Source: Eubacteriales bacterium
GTDB lineage: Bacteria > Bacillota > Clostridia > Oscillospirales > CAG-272
DNA length: 21,904 nucleotides
Assembly: GCA_028709565.1 (NCBI GenBank)
Contig: JAQVWU010000012.1
Span: forward strand, 1-21,904
Reading direction: 5' to 3'
The notes beneath the pieces are model-generated. The model was not told the origin of the DNA. It searched no databases and saw only the letters and a program-made list of their open reading frames with translations. Shown here one piece after another: positions 1 through 6,679 of this stretch. Position 1 is the first letter of the stretch. The number at the start of each line of letters is the position of its first letter. The position numbers and the translations under genes are program-made.

Positions 1-446
1 TTAAAGGCAAAGGCCCCGTGCAGCCCCAGCACATCGTTTGTATCTTCATTGGCGAGAATGGCGTTTGCGGCCGTGGTCGCGTATGTTGTGTTGTGCGTGT
101 CATCATAATTAAAAGCGATTTTTATATTAAAGCGTTCTTCAATCGCCATGTTGCGGCGATAAACCGCGTCGTTTACTATATCACCCGTTTCCGTTTCCGC
201 CACAAAATCCTCGTGGACTCCGGCATCTGAACGCAGATATATCGTAAATGTATATCCATCGTAATCGGCCGCGGGCAGGTCCTCTTTTATCAGATAACGT
301 TCGCTCCAGTCATCGGGCGCGGCCGATTCAACGGCCGGTGCCGAGGTAACGTCGTTATCTGTATTGCCGGTATCACCCGCGCAGGCAGCGAGGGTTATCA
401 TAAACATGGCAAGTAAGATGCAGATAAGCTTTTTCATTTTTTTCAT
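1..446 (-). CDS. Extracellular solute-binding lipoprotein, N-terminal part (runs off left edge)
   Basis: About 148 residues of a secreted lipoprotein are visible; the C-terminus lies outside the window. The chosen start ATG at 446 has a GGAG ribosome site 8 bases upstream; a second ATG three codons in is possible. A lysine-rich n-region and hydrophobic stretch end in a lipobox, LAAC, with the lipidated cysteine at residue 22. A Ser/Thr/Asp/Ala-rich linker follows. The next part (LPAADYDGYTFTI, GDIVNDAVYRRN, IEERF) matches, almost position for position, the N-terminal domain of the complete lipoprotein at 17351-18790, so the two are paralogs. By family knowledge this is a type 1 ABC solute-binding protein, probably for a sugar or oligosaccharide; the ligand cannot be read. 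No cognate permease is in view. It is the last visible gene of the minus-strand run uppP to ddh, 56 bases after ddh. Confidence 0.85.
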   Translation of the reverse strand, partial: MKKMKKLICILLAMFMITLAACAGDTGNTDNDVTSAPAVESAAPDDWSERYLIKEDLPAADYDGYTFTIYLRSDAGVHEDFVAETETGDIVNDAVYRRNMAIEERFNIKIAFNYDDTHNTTYATTAANAILANEDTNDVLGLHGAFAF

Positions 447-502
447 ATATATTTCTCCGTAACTTAAATAATTAATACCAAAAATCTAAAGCAATACAGC
501 GG

Positions 503-1489
503 TTAAAGCATGGAAGCGCGCAATTCTTCGGGGGTTTTTGCGGAAAGCAGAACGGGCGGTATATCGAATACCGTTCTGGCTCCGGTTTCGCCCTTTTGCG
601 ATAGTCTGTATATGGCGCGGGCGTATGCGGTTAATACCGCGCCGGTAAATTCCGGATTGGACTCCAGCTTCAAAGAATACTCGATAATGTGATTTGCTCC
701 CGAAGCGGTTTTTCCGCTGTGTATGACATAACCGCCGTGCGGCATGCGGGAGTGATTGTTTCTCAGTTCCTCATCGGTAATAAACTCAACGGTTGTATTA
801 TAATCGGCGAAATATTTCGGCATTGCGACAACTTTTCCGGTTATTTCTTCTCTGTCCGCGTCCTCTTCGGCAACCACATAACATACGCGGATATGTTTAT
901 CCCGGACGCCGAGTGACGGCTGATTGCCGCTGCGCACCGCTTCCATCGCTTCATCAATGGGGACGGTATACTGTATCGCATTCTTTACCCCTTTTATACG
1001 GCGTATCGCGTCGGAATGCCCCTGGCTGACCCCCCTGCCCCAAAAGGTGTAGCCCGTCCCCCGGGGCAGTATGGCATCGGCGTAAAGCCGGTTCAGAGAA
1101 AACATCCCGGGATCCCAACCTGCCGAGACAAGCGACAGATGCCCTCTTTTTTTGGATACTTCGTCCATTGCCGAGTAATAGAGGGGAATGTCGGCATGCG
1201 CGTCATAGCTGTCAACCGTATTGAACAATCCGGCAAAATACGGTCCCTGCTCAGGCAGGTCGGTTGCGGAACCGCCGCATATTATCAACACATCAACCCT
1301 GTCCGCCAGTTCCGCCGCGTTATCGCTGCCAAGAACCGGTATGTCTTTTGTTTTTATTTTTAATAGATTCGGGTCGCGGCGTGTCAGGACCGCTATGAGC
1401 CGCATGTCCGGATTTTGCGTGACGGCGGCTTCCACGCCGCGTCCCAGGTTTCCGTAACCCGCTATAGCTATTCTGATTTTATCGGGCAT
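503..1489 (-). CDS. ddh: meso-Diaminopimelate D-dehydrogenase
   Basis: NADPH-dependent enzyme making meso-2,6-diaminopimelate from tetrahydrodipicolinate in one step. This short route to lysine and the peptidoglycan cross-linking residue bypasses the succinylase or acetylase steps. At 328 aa it has the usual family length. The N-terminal dinucleotide-binding loop GYGNLG is at 11-16. The family blocks GSATDLPEQ, VSAGWDPGMFSLNR, FWGRGVSQGHSDA and MPHGG all appear in order; as I remember the Corynebacterium enzyme, they correspond nearly residue for residue. The ATG at 1489 has GGAGG 9 bases upstream. It lies 43 bases after the tRNA methyltransferase gene and 56 before the lipoprotein gene, all minus strand, so co-transcription is likely. 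No truncation or missing core residue is seen. Confidence 0.95.
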   Translation of the reverse strand: MPDKIRIAIAGYGNLGRGVEAAVTQNPDMRLIAVLTRRDPNLLKIKTKDIPVLGSDNAAELADRVDVLIICGGSATDLPEQGPYFAGLFNTVDSYDAHADIPLYYSAMDEVSKKRGHLSLVSAGWDPGMFSLNRLYADAILPRGTGYTFWGRGVSQGHSDAIRRIKGVKNAIQYTVPIDEAMEAVRSGNQPSLGVRDKHIRVCYVVAEEDADREEITGKVVAMPKYFADYNTTVEFITDEELRNNHSRMPHGGYVIHSGKTASGANHIIEYSLKLESNPEFTGAVLTAYARAIYRLSQKGETGARTVFDIPPVLLSAKTPEELRASML

Positions 1490-1532
1490 TTATTTGATTC
1501 CTCCGTGATTAATGATTAAATGATTTAAATTT

Positions 1533-2084
1533 TTACTTGCGTTCGGCCGCGTAAAAATACGGTGACAGCGGCGAATTTATAATTTGAAGCTTTGATACGC
1601 TCATGTCATAACGGCTGACTTTCGAAAGACGCGCTTCCAGCATTTCACCTTCCAGCCTGCCCTCCTCATGTCCCGGATAAACGGCTATGAGCAGTATTCC
1701 GTCGGAATCAAGCAAACCGAGGGCAGCCTCCACCGCGGCAGCCGTAGATTCCCGTCGGGTGGTCACCTGCCTGTCCGCGCCGGGCAGCCAGCCCAGATTA
1801 AATATACCGGCGCAAATAGGTTGGTTTATATAATTCAAAACGTTGGCGTGAGAATCATGAATCAATGTCCAGTTTAGCGGACATCCGCTGTCCCGCAGCA
1901 ATTTTTCCGTGTTGACAATCGCCTGTTCCTGAATGTCAAAGGCATATACATGTCCTTCATCTCCCACCGATTCGCATAAATAAAGTGTATCATGCCCGTT
2001 ACCCATGGTAAAGTCAACGGCTGTACCGCCCTTTTTCATATGCGCGCCAAGGAAATGTTTATGCATCGCCAGCAGGTCAATCAT
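1533..2084 (-). CDS. mnmM: MnmM-type (YtqB) tRNA wobble-uridine methyltransferase
   Basis: Class I SAM-dependent methyltransferase of 183 aa. The SAM-binding motif I region reads VDFTMGNGHDTLYL, a close match to the 'TMGNGHDT' signature of Bacillus YtqB. HVYAFDIQ (motif II), the NLGWLPGADRQVTT block and VYPGHEEG follow in the family order. YtqB/MnmM is known to methylate nm5s2U to mnm5s2U at position 34 of tRNAs in Gram-positive bacteria; the function here is inferred from that match. The protein is slightly shorter than the Bacillus one, mainly at the N-terminus. Its ATG directly follows the TAA of the TIM-barrel gene with no base between, and only a weak GGGGT is upstream, so translation is probably coupled to that gene. 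Confidence 0.88.
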   Translation of the reverse strand: MIDLLAMHKHFLGAHMKKGGTAVDFTMGNGHDTLYLCESVGDEGHVYAFDIQEQAIVNTEKLLRDSGCPLNWTLIHDSHANVLNYINQPICAGIFNLGWLPGADRQVTTRRESTAAAVEAALGLLDSDGILLIAVYPGHEEGRLEGEMLEARLSKVSRYDMSVSKLQIINSPLSPYFYAAERK

Positions 2085-3011
2085 TTAATTACCCCGGTCA
2101 TAATACAGCGATCTGGCGGCGGCAATCCCCGCTTCCGATCCCGCGGCATTATCTTCCATACCCTCAAATTCTACCGACGCGTATCCTTTGAATCCGCTGT
2201 TTCTGATTGAGTTAAAAATATCCCGCATATCCAGATCCCCCTGGGCGAGTATGGAACCGCGCAGCATGTAGCGTTCCGAATTGCCGGAAAACCAATTGCC
2301 GCTGTCACAGCGGAACAATCCGCCGATTCCCGGCAGCCTGTCCTTTTTGCGGATATAAAAATCCTTTAGGTGAAGCATTCCCGCGTACGGCATGCTTTTT
2401 TCCGTTGCCACGGCGCAATCCTCATCCACACACGCGAAATTGCCCGTATCGACCAGCATGCGAAAATTCGGCCTGTCAACCGCTTCAATCAATCGTATTA
2501 TCCTGTCCGAGCCGTTAACGAAAAACCCGTGGTTTTCCACCAGTGTCGTAATATTGTATCCCGACGCGTAATCGGCCAGCCTGCGGGATACTTCTACCAT
2601 TACGGGAAACCAGCGTTCAAATTCCGACGGGGTGTTGGTCTCAAGCGGACGGCGGAAGGATGAAATATCGTGGCGCATCAATGAAATCCCCAGTTTTGCC
2701 GCAACATCGATATGACGCGACAGACGTTCGATTTCCGCTTCCCGTTCATCCCTGTCCGGTTTTAAAAGATCCCCCAGCACGGCGTAATTTGATATCGGCA
2801 GCCCCATGGCGTCCGATTTCTCTTTGATTTCCGAGATGAGCGCTTCATTGAAGGTATGCGTGATTTTATCATCGTATAGGGTAAATCCGAAAGGTACCAG
2901 TTCGATATGCTCGGAACCTATTTTTTTGGCAAAATCCATAACGTCGGTTACGGTCATGGAACCGTCTTTAATACGGTTAACCATGCTGTATGTCGATAAT
3001 CCGATTATCAT
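2085..3011 (-). CDS. Sugar phosphate isomerase/epimerase-like TIM-barrel protein
   Basis: Protein of 308 aa of the xylose-isomerase-like TIM-barrel family (AP endonuclease 2 fold). These are typically metal-dependent sugar isomerases or epimerases such as those acting on inositol derivatives. Typical elements are visible: MIIGLSTYSMV at the N-terminus, EHIELVPFG (second strand acidic residue), LVENHGFF (strand with metal ligand Glu), MLVDTGNFA, HLKDFYI and the late ASVEFEGME. The Glu/Asp/His/Glu ligand pattern of an active member is therefore kept. The substrate is not predictable from the sequence. The ATG at 3011 has GAGGT 7 bases upstream. It follows uppP by 28 bases and abuts mnmM. I see no clear reason for this grouping beyond operon membership. 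Confidence 0.82.
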   Translation of the reverse strand: MIIGLSTYSMVNRIKDGSMTVTDVMDFAKKIGSEHIELVPFGFTLYDDKITHTFNEALISEIKEKSDAMGLPISNYAVLGDLLKPDRDEREAEIERLSRHIDVAAKLGISLMRHDISSFRRPLETNTPSEFERWFPVMVEVSRRLADYASGYNITTLVENHGFFVNGSDRIIRLIEAVDRPNFRMLVDTGNFACVDEDCAVATEKSMPYAGMLHLKDFYIRKKDRLPGIGGLFRCDSGNWFSGNSERYMLRGSILAQGDLDMRDIFNSIRNSGFKGYASVEFEGMEDNAAGSEAGIAAARSLYYDRGN

Positions 3012-3039
3012 TTTTTTACCTCTTTTTTATAATAACGCG

Positions 3040-3867
3040 TCATGCAAAAATAAACGTCAGAAGACCGACTGTTATACAATAAACCGAAAAGATTTTGAAT
3101 GAGGCGCGGCGTGATATGTATATTAACAGTTTCATCGCCGCTACACCGGCAAGCGCCGCGGCAGCCATACCCGCCATGTAGGCCGTTATATCGCTTTTCG
3201 GTACGGGGGTTGACAGCAGTGTCGGTATTTCGAGTATGTTGGCGCCCAGGATTGCGGGTATTGACAGAATAAATGAAAACTTAACCGCGTATTCCCGCGA
3301 GAAACCCTGGGTGAGACCTCCGGTTATGGTCGAACCGGAGCGCGACAGACCGGGTAATACGGCGCACATCTGACACAGACCGACTATTAACGCGTTATGC
3401 GGTTTTGTCTCGTCTGTAGTTTTATTTCCGTGGGACAATATATCCGAAACGAACAGGATAATACCGTTTAGAATGAGCAGCAGTCCTATTATTTTTACCG
3501 AACCGTATAAAATTTCAACATAATCTTTAATGAATACAGCCCCGATTAAAGGCAGCGTGGCAATTATTATAAAAATCACAAAGCGTTCGTTTGTATCGAA
3601 TTCAGCGAGGCGGAATTTGCCGCGAAACAGCTTGCCTGTCATGGTAAAGAAGGCAGGTACCAGAGGAAGAATATCCCTCCAGTAAACAACAAACACCGCG
3701 GCAAGGGTTGCCAGATGCAGCAATATATCAAATGTAAAATACGATGTTTCCAAATCAGCCGTACCGAAAACATGCTGTAATATTGAAAGGTGACCCGAAC
3801 TCGAAATCGGCAGAAACTCGGTAAGTCCCTGCACTATCCCGTAAAAAACGGCTTCTAAATGCGACAT
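3040..3867 (-). CDS. uppP: Undecaprenyl-diphosphate phosphatase UppP/BacA
   Basis: Integral membrane phosphatase that recycles undecaprenyl diphosphate to the monophosphate carrier lipid for peptidoglycan and other cell-wall polymers. Overexpression in other bacteria gives bacitracin resistance. At 275 aa it has the family length. Both signature regions are intact: EFLPISSSGH at 17-26, containing the catalytic glutamate and the phosphate-contacting serines and histidine, and LPGLSRSGST at 171-180 with the essential arginine at 176. About eight hydrophobic helices can be counted. It is the first gene of the left minus-strand run and is divergent from the TSUP pair. Only a weak purine-rich stretch precedes the ATG at 3867. 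Confidence 0.96.
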   Translation of the reverse strand: MSHLEAVFYGIVQGLTEFLPISSSGHLSILQHVFGTADLETSYFTFDILLHLATLAAVFVVYWRDILPLVPAFFTMTGKLFRGKFRLAEFDTNERFVIFIIIATLPLIGAVFIKDYVEILYGSVKIIGLLLILNGIILFVSDILSHGNKTTDETKPHNALIVGLCQMCAVLPGLSRSGSTITGGLTQGFSREYAVKFSFILSIPAILGANILEIPTLLSTPVPKSDITAYMAGMAAAALAGVAAMKLLIYISRRASFKIFSVYCITVGLLTFIFA

Positions 3868-4008
3868 AATGACAACACTTCGCTTTCAATTAAACTCAAC
3901 GGCAATTATTATATGTGTATAAATCAATACATACTAATTATAATAACAGAATACAGTAAAAATTACAATAGGACCTTAAAATATAATAAATATATCGGGA
4001 GCTGTACC

Positions 4009-4389
4009 TTGAGCGGGAAATCATATACCATTATAAGCGGGGCCGCGGCGGTAATATCCGGATTTGTATGCGGTTTTATCGGAAGCGGAGGCGGTATAAT
4101 ACTGCTGCTGACCCTGAACTTTATGCGGGATAAAATAAAAGACAATGTGCCGGACGAAAAAAATATATATGCCGTTAATATAGCGTCGGTTGTCGCCATG
4201 AGCGCTGTGTCCGCCGCAGTCTACTCCCTCAACGGAAACCTGCCGTTTAAACAGGCGGCTGTTTATATGCTGCCGGCAGCAGCCGGAGGTTTATGCGGCG
4301 CGTTCCTGCTGCAAAAAATAAAAACGTCATATCTCAATAAAATCCTTGCCGCGGTAACCATATACGCGGGGGTTAAAATGCTGCTTTAA
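4009..4389 (+). CDS. TSUP (TauE/SafE) family permease, first half-protein
   Basis: Small membrane protein of about 126 aa. I place the start at TTG 4009, which has GGGAG 7 bases upstream. The open frame extends back to an ATG at 3859, but that would overlap uppP and add 50 polar residues unlike the family. The glycine-rich motif GFIGSGGGIILLLTLNF, an Asn-containing loop (AVNIASVVAMS) and about four hydrophobic helices match one repeat of the TauE/SafE sulfite or anion exporter fold. A normal TSUP protein has two such repeats in about 250 aa. Here the second repeat is the next gene, 10 bases downstream in another reading frame, so the pair probably assembles as a heteromer. The substrate is unknown; sulfur-containing anions are typical of the family. 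Confidence 0.8.
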   Translation: MSGKSYTIISGAAAVISGFVCGFIGSGGGIILLLTLNFMRDKIKDNVPDEKNIYAVNIASVVAMSAVSAAVYSLNGNLPFKQAAVYMLPAAAGGLCGAFLLQKIKTSYLNKILAAVTIYAGVKMLL

Positions 4390-4399
4390 AGGGGTATAT

Positions 4400-4756
4400 A
4401 TGTCTGTTGTGCTTGATTTGTCAGCTGCGTTCGCGGTTGCGCTGCTTTGCGGCCTGGGTGTAGGCGGCGGAGGATTGTTTATCGTTTATCTGACCCTCGC
4501 GGCAGGTTTCAGCCAGATTGAGGCGCAGGGTATAAATTATATTTTTTTCATCTGCGCGGCAGTAACATCGCTTATACTGCATATCAAAAACGGGCGTATA
4601 AAGCTTAAGGTTTTATTATATATTGCATTGTGCGGATCAGCAGGCGCGATTGCCGGCAGTATCTGCGCGGTTTACGCGAATCCTGAATTTATCAGGAAAG
4701 CATTCGGTGTTTGCCTGCTGTCCGCCGGAGTAATTACTCTTTTACGCCGTTCATAA
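4400..4756 (+). CDS. TSUP (TauE/SafE) family permease, second half-protein
   Basis: A 118-aa membrane protein starting at ATG 4400 behind AGGGG. It repeats the architecture of its upstream neighbour: a glycine-rich motif GLGVGGGGLFIVYLTLAAG near residues 20-38, an Asn loop (INYIFFICAAVTSL), a short basic turn (KNGRIKLK) and two more helices ending LLRRS. It therefore looks like the second inverted repeat of a TSUP permease made as a separate polypeptide. The 10-base gap and same strand suggest an operon and co-assembly. Both halves have their own ribosome site and intact motifs, so I read this as an evolved split rather than a recent frameshift; the sequence alone does not prove that. Confidence 0.8.
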   Translation: MSVVLDLSAAFAVALLCGLGVGGGGLFIVYLTLAAGFSQIEAQGINYIFFICAAVTSLILHIKNGRIKLKVLLYIALCGSAGAIAGSICAVYANPEFIRKAFGVCLLSAGVITLLRRS

Positions 4757-4833
4757 TCTAATAACAAATTATCTGTAGAAAAGAATCGCGCGCATGTATA
4801 TACTACTGTTAAATAAAAAGCAAAGGATTCGGC

Positions 4834-6057
4834 ATGCCAACAAAAAAACTTACTTTTAAACCGACACTGTACGCCTGTTATCTGGGAACCATAACACTGG
4901 CAATAGTCATCAACCTCGCACCGATTTTATTTATAGTATTTCAGGAAGCATACGGAATTACATATGAAATGCTCGGACGTCTGGTGCTGGTAAATTTCGT
5001 TACACAGATCGTTACCGACATACTTGCTATCCGATATGCAGATCGTATAGGATACAGAATCAGTATTGTCGCCGCTCATATACTTGCTTTCACCGGATTA
5101 TGCGCTCTGGGTATCTTACCCGTTTTGATGGGTTCATCGTTATCCTACACAGCCATAACAATCGCAACGGTCATCTATGCCATAGGCGGCGGTCTGCTTG
5201 AAGTATTGGTAAGCCCGATTGTCGAGGCGCTGCCGGGAGACGCGAAGGCGTCAACCATGGCTCTGCTTCACGGTTTTTATTGCTGGGGACAGGTTGCCGT
5301 TGTGCTCCTGTCGACACTGCTCCTGCATTTTATCGGTTATTCCAACTGGTTTATAATACCGATACTGTGGTCATTGATTCCTCTGTTTAATTCAGTTTTA
5401 TTTACCCGTGTTCCGATTGTACCGATAGTACCGGACGGAAAGTCGATATCTCCGGGCAGTCTGTTAAAATCAAAGCTTTTTATACCGGCGCTCATTCTCA
5501 TGGTATGTTCGGGCGCGTCGGAGCAGGTAATGGCGCAGTGGTCATCGCTGTTTGCCGAAAAGGGTTTGGGGGTATCCAAAATAATCGGCGACCTTTTAGG
5601 TCCGTGTCTGTTTGCCGTTTTTATGGGTACGGGACGTACACTGTACGGTTTATTCGGTCATAAAATAAATCTCAGGAAAACATTGATTTATTGTTCGTTT
5701 CTGTGTGTTATCTGCTATCTGACCGCCTCATTTGCTCCCAATTCTTTTATCGCACTGGCGGGATGCGCGGTCTGCGGTTTATCGGTCAGTCTTATGTGGC
5801 CGGGGATGCTGTCACTTACAGCCGAGCAAAATCCGGGGGGAGGGATACCTATGTTCGGTATGCTTGCCGTTGCCGGTGACGTGGGCTGCGCGGTCGGTCC
5901 CTGGCTCACGGGAGCCGTTTCAAGTTATTTCATCGGTACAAGTACGACTGCCGCTGCGCAACAACCCGGACTCAAAGCCGGTCTTTTGTCGGCAATCGTT
6001 TTCCCTGTTATAATGATAATCGGTATTTTTAGGCTTCATAAAAAAACGAGGGTGTAA
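4834..6057 (+). CDS. Major facilitator superfamily transporter
   Basis: A 407-aa polytopic protein with about 12 hydrophobic helices in two sets of six. The MFS motif-A-like loop between helices 2 and 3 reads YADRIGYR. The C-terminal half has the matching loop near FGHKINLRK. The overall length and the GLLEVLVSPIVEALP segment resemble sugar or FucP/fosmidomycin-type MFS members, but the substrate cannot be assigned. The ATG at 4834 has AAAGGA 7 bases upstream. It lies 77 bases after the TSUP pair on the same strand and ends 8 bases before a terminator stem. It converges on the CD3324-family gene. Confidence 0.87.
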   Translation: MPTKKLTFKPTLYACYLGTITLAIVINLAPILFIVFQEAYGITYEMLGRLVLVNFVTQIVTDILAIRYADRIGYRISIVAAHILAFTGLCALGILPVLMGSSLSYTAITIATVIYAIGGGLLEVLVSPIVEALPGDAKASTMALLHGFYCWGQVAVVLLSTLLLHFIGYSNWFIIPILWSLIPLFNSVLFTRVPIVPIVPDGKSISPGSLLKSKLFIPALILMVCSGASEQVMAQWSSLFAEKGLGVSKIIGDLLGPCLFAVFMGTGRTLYGLFGHKINLRKTLIYCSFLCVICYLTASFAPNSFIALAGCAVCGLSVSLMWPGMLSLTAEQNPGGGIPMFGMLAVAGDVGCAVGPWLTGAVSSYFIGTSTTAAAQQPGLKAGLLSAIVFPVIMIIGIFRLHKKTRV

Positions 6058-6064
6058 ATACTTA

Positions 6065-6097
6065 AAAGGATCTGCCGATATAGCAGACCCTTTTTTT
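6065..6097 (+). terminator. Intrinsic terminator after the MFS gene
   Basis: An 11-position stem (6065-6075 with 6083-6093, one mismatch) around the loop CGATATA is followed by seven T residues. It lies 8 bases past the MFS stop and its T-run overlaps the stop codon of the convergent CD3324-family gene. Confidence 0.85.
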
Positions 6098-6356
6098 ATC
6101 GCTTTATTATTTTTTTTATACTGTCAACCGATAAGTAGAATTTATCCGCAAGTTCCTCACAGGAACAGCATTCCGCGTGCATAGTACGAATCAGTGTATT
6201 TCGCTTTTCATATTGAATACGGGCACCGCTGCGGTCTCCCCAGCCGACACGTGACTCGGGTTTGGTGGGTATATACAATATTTCACCGTCCGCGTATTTC
6301 TGTACCTCTGTTAATAATGCCTCGGGAAGCACATCCTTCGCGTTTTTATAGGTCAT
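6096..6356 (-). CDS. CD3324-family small protein, HTH-like C-terminus
   Basis: I choose the ATG at 6356 (86 aa) because AAAGGA lies 7-8 bases before it and the conserved part begins there (MTYKNAKDVLPE). The frame is open for another ten codons upstream without a good ribosome site. It resembles the CD3324 family of Clostridia: a YKNAKDVLPEALL start, a central GEILYIP and VGWGDRSG segment, and a C-terminal helix-turn-helix-like stretch (CEELADKFYLSVDSIKKIIKR). Such proteins are thought to be small DNA-binding regulators, but none of this is established for this gene. It stands alone behind its own promoter (6629-6657) and a long structured leader, and lies downstream of the response regulator / kinase pair on the same strand. 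Confidence 0.8.
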   Translation of the reverse strand: MTYKNAKDVLPEALLTEVQKYADGEILYIPTKPESRVGWGDRSGARIQYEKRNTLIRTMHAECCSCEELADKFYLSVDSIKKIIKR

Positions 6357-6390
6357 TCCGCTTTCCTTTCGTAATCGATAAAACAATTAC

Positions 6391-6428
6391 GTACCGCAGG
6401 GACAGTATAATAACCGTCCCCGCGATAC
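6391..6428 (-). ncRNA. Hairpin in the leader of the CD3324-family gene
   Basis: On the minus-strand RNA, positions 6428-6416 pair with 6403-6391 over 13 consecutive positions: 11 Watson-Crick and two G-U pairs, no mismatch, 12-nt loop. The same bases on the plus strand give two A-C mismatches, so the structure favours minus-strand transcription. A second hairpin (CGTAAT/ATTACG, 6370-6391) follows immediately before the ribosome site. Other hairpins in the leader are at 6503-6520 and 6530-6548. No T-run follows, so these are not ordinary terminators. Confidence 0.5.
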
Positions 6429-6550
6429 GGGTATATGTTTCTTCCGCGAAATGATGCCAATATAACAAATTTTTTATTAATTTGTTTAAAGAAGTGTTCT
6501 GTTTTCGCGTTTATGCGAAACTATACCGTAATCACCTTTTCCGTGATTGT

Positions 6551-6583
6551 CATTTCAAAACCAACTCCTTTCATCAATGGATT
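6551..6583 (-). CDS. Possible ten-codon leader ORF
   Basis: The minus-strand leader contains ATG ACA ATC ACG GAA AAG GTG ATT ACG GTA TAG, a ten-residue frame (MTITEKVITV). An AAAGGAGTTGG stretch precedes it, with AGGAG about 11 bases from the ATG, longer than ideal. An in-frame ATG seven codons earlier exists but lacks a ribosome site. It could be a translated leader peptide controlling the CD3324-family gene, or chance. Coordinates are counted by hand and may be off by a few bases. Confidence 0.25.
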
Positions 6584-6628
6584 CGACGCACTTTTCGGAA
6601 GCTGCGCACTCTTCCCTGCGACAATGTA

Positions 6629-6657
6629 ATTATAGCATACCTTAACATAAAATGCAA
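6629..6657 (-). promoter_or_regulatory. Sigma-A-type promoter for the CD3324-family gene
   Basis: Minus strand: TTGCAT (6657-6652), exactly 17 bases, then TATAAT (6634-6629), with an extended TG element just before the -10. Transcription would begin near 6622, giving a leader of about 265 nt before the ATG at 6356. The bases TATGCTATAATTACRTTG are shared with the region upstream of the response regulator gene. The 323 bases between this gene and the kinase stop hold only this promoter, the leader hairpins and a possible mini-ORF. Confidence 0.7.
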
Positions 6658-6679
6658 TATATAGAATGATTATAATAAA

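Noticed and set aside
3859..4008. N-terminal 50-codon extension of the first TSUP ORF
   Set aside because: It overlaps uppP and is polar and Asn-rich; the TTG at 4009 has a much better ribosome site.
6435..6664. Plus-strand frames of 60-64 codons opposite the CD3324 leader
   Set aside because: No ribosome sites and no family resemblance; the minus-strand promoter and leader explain the stretch better.
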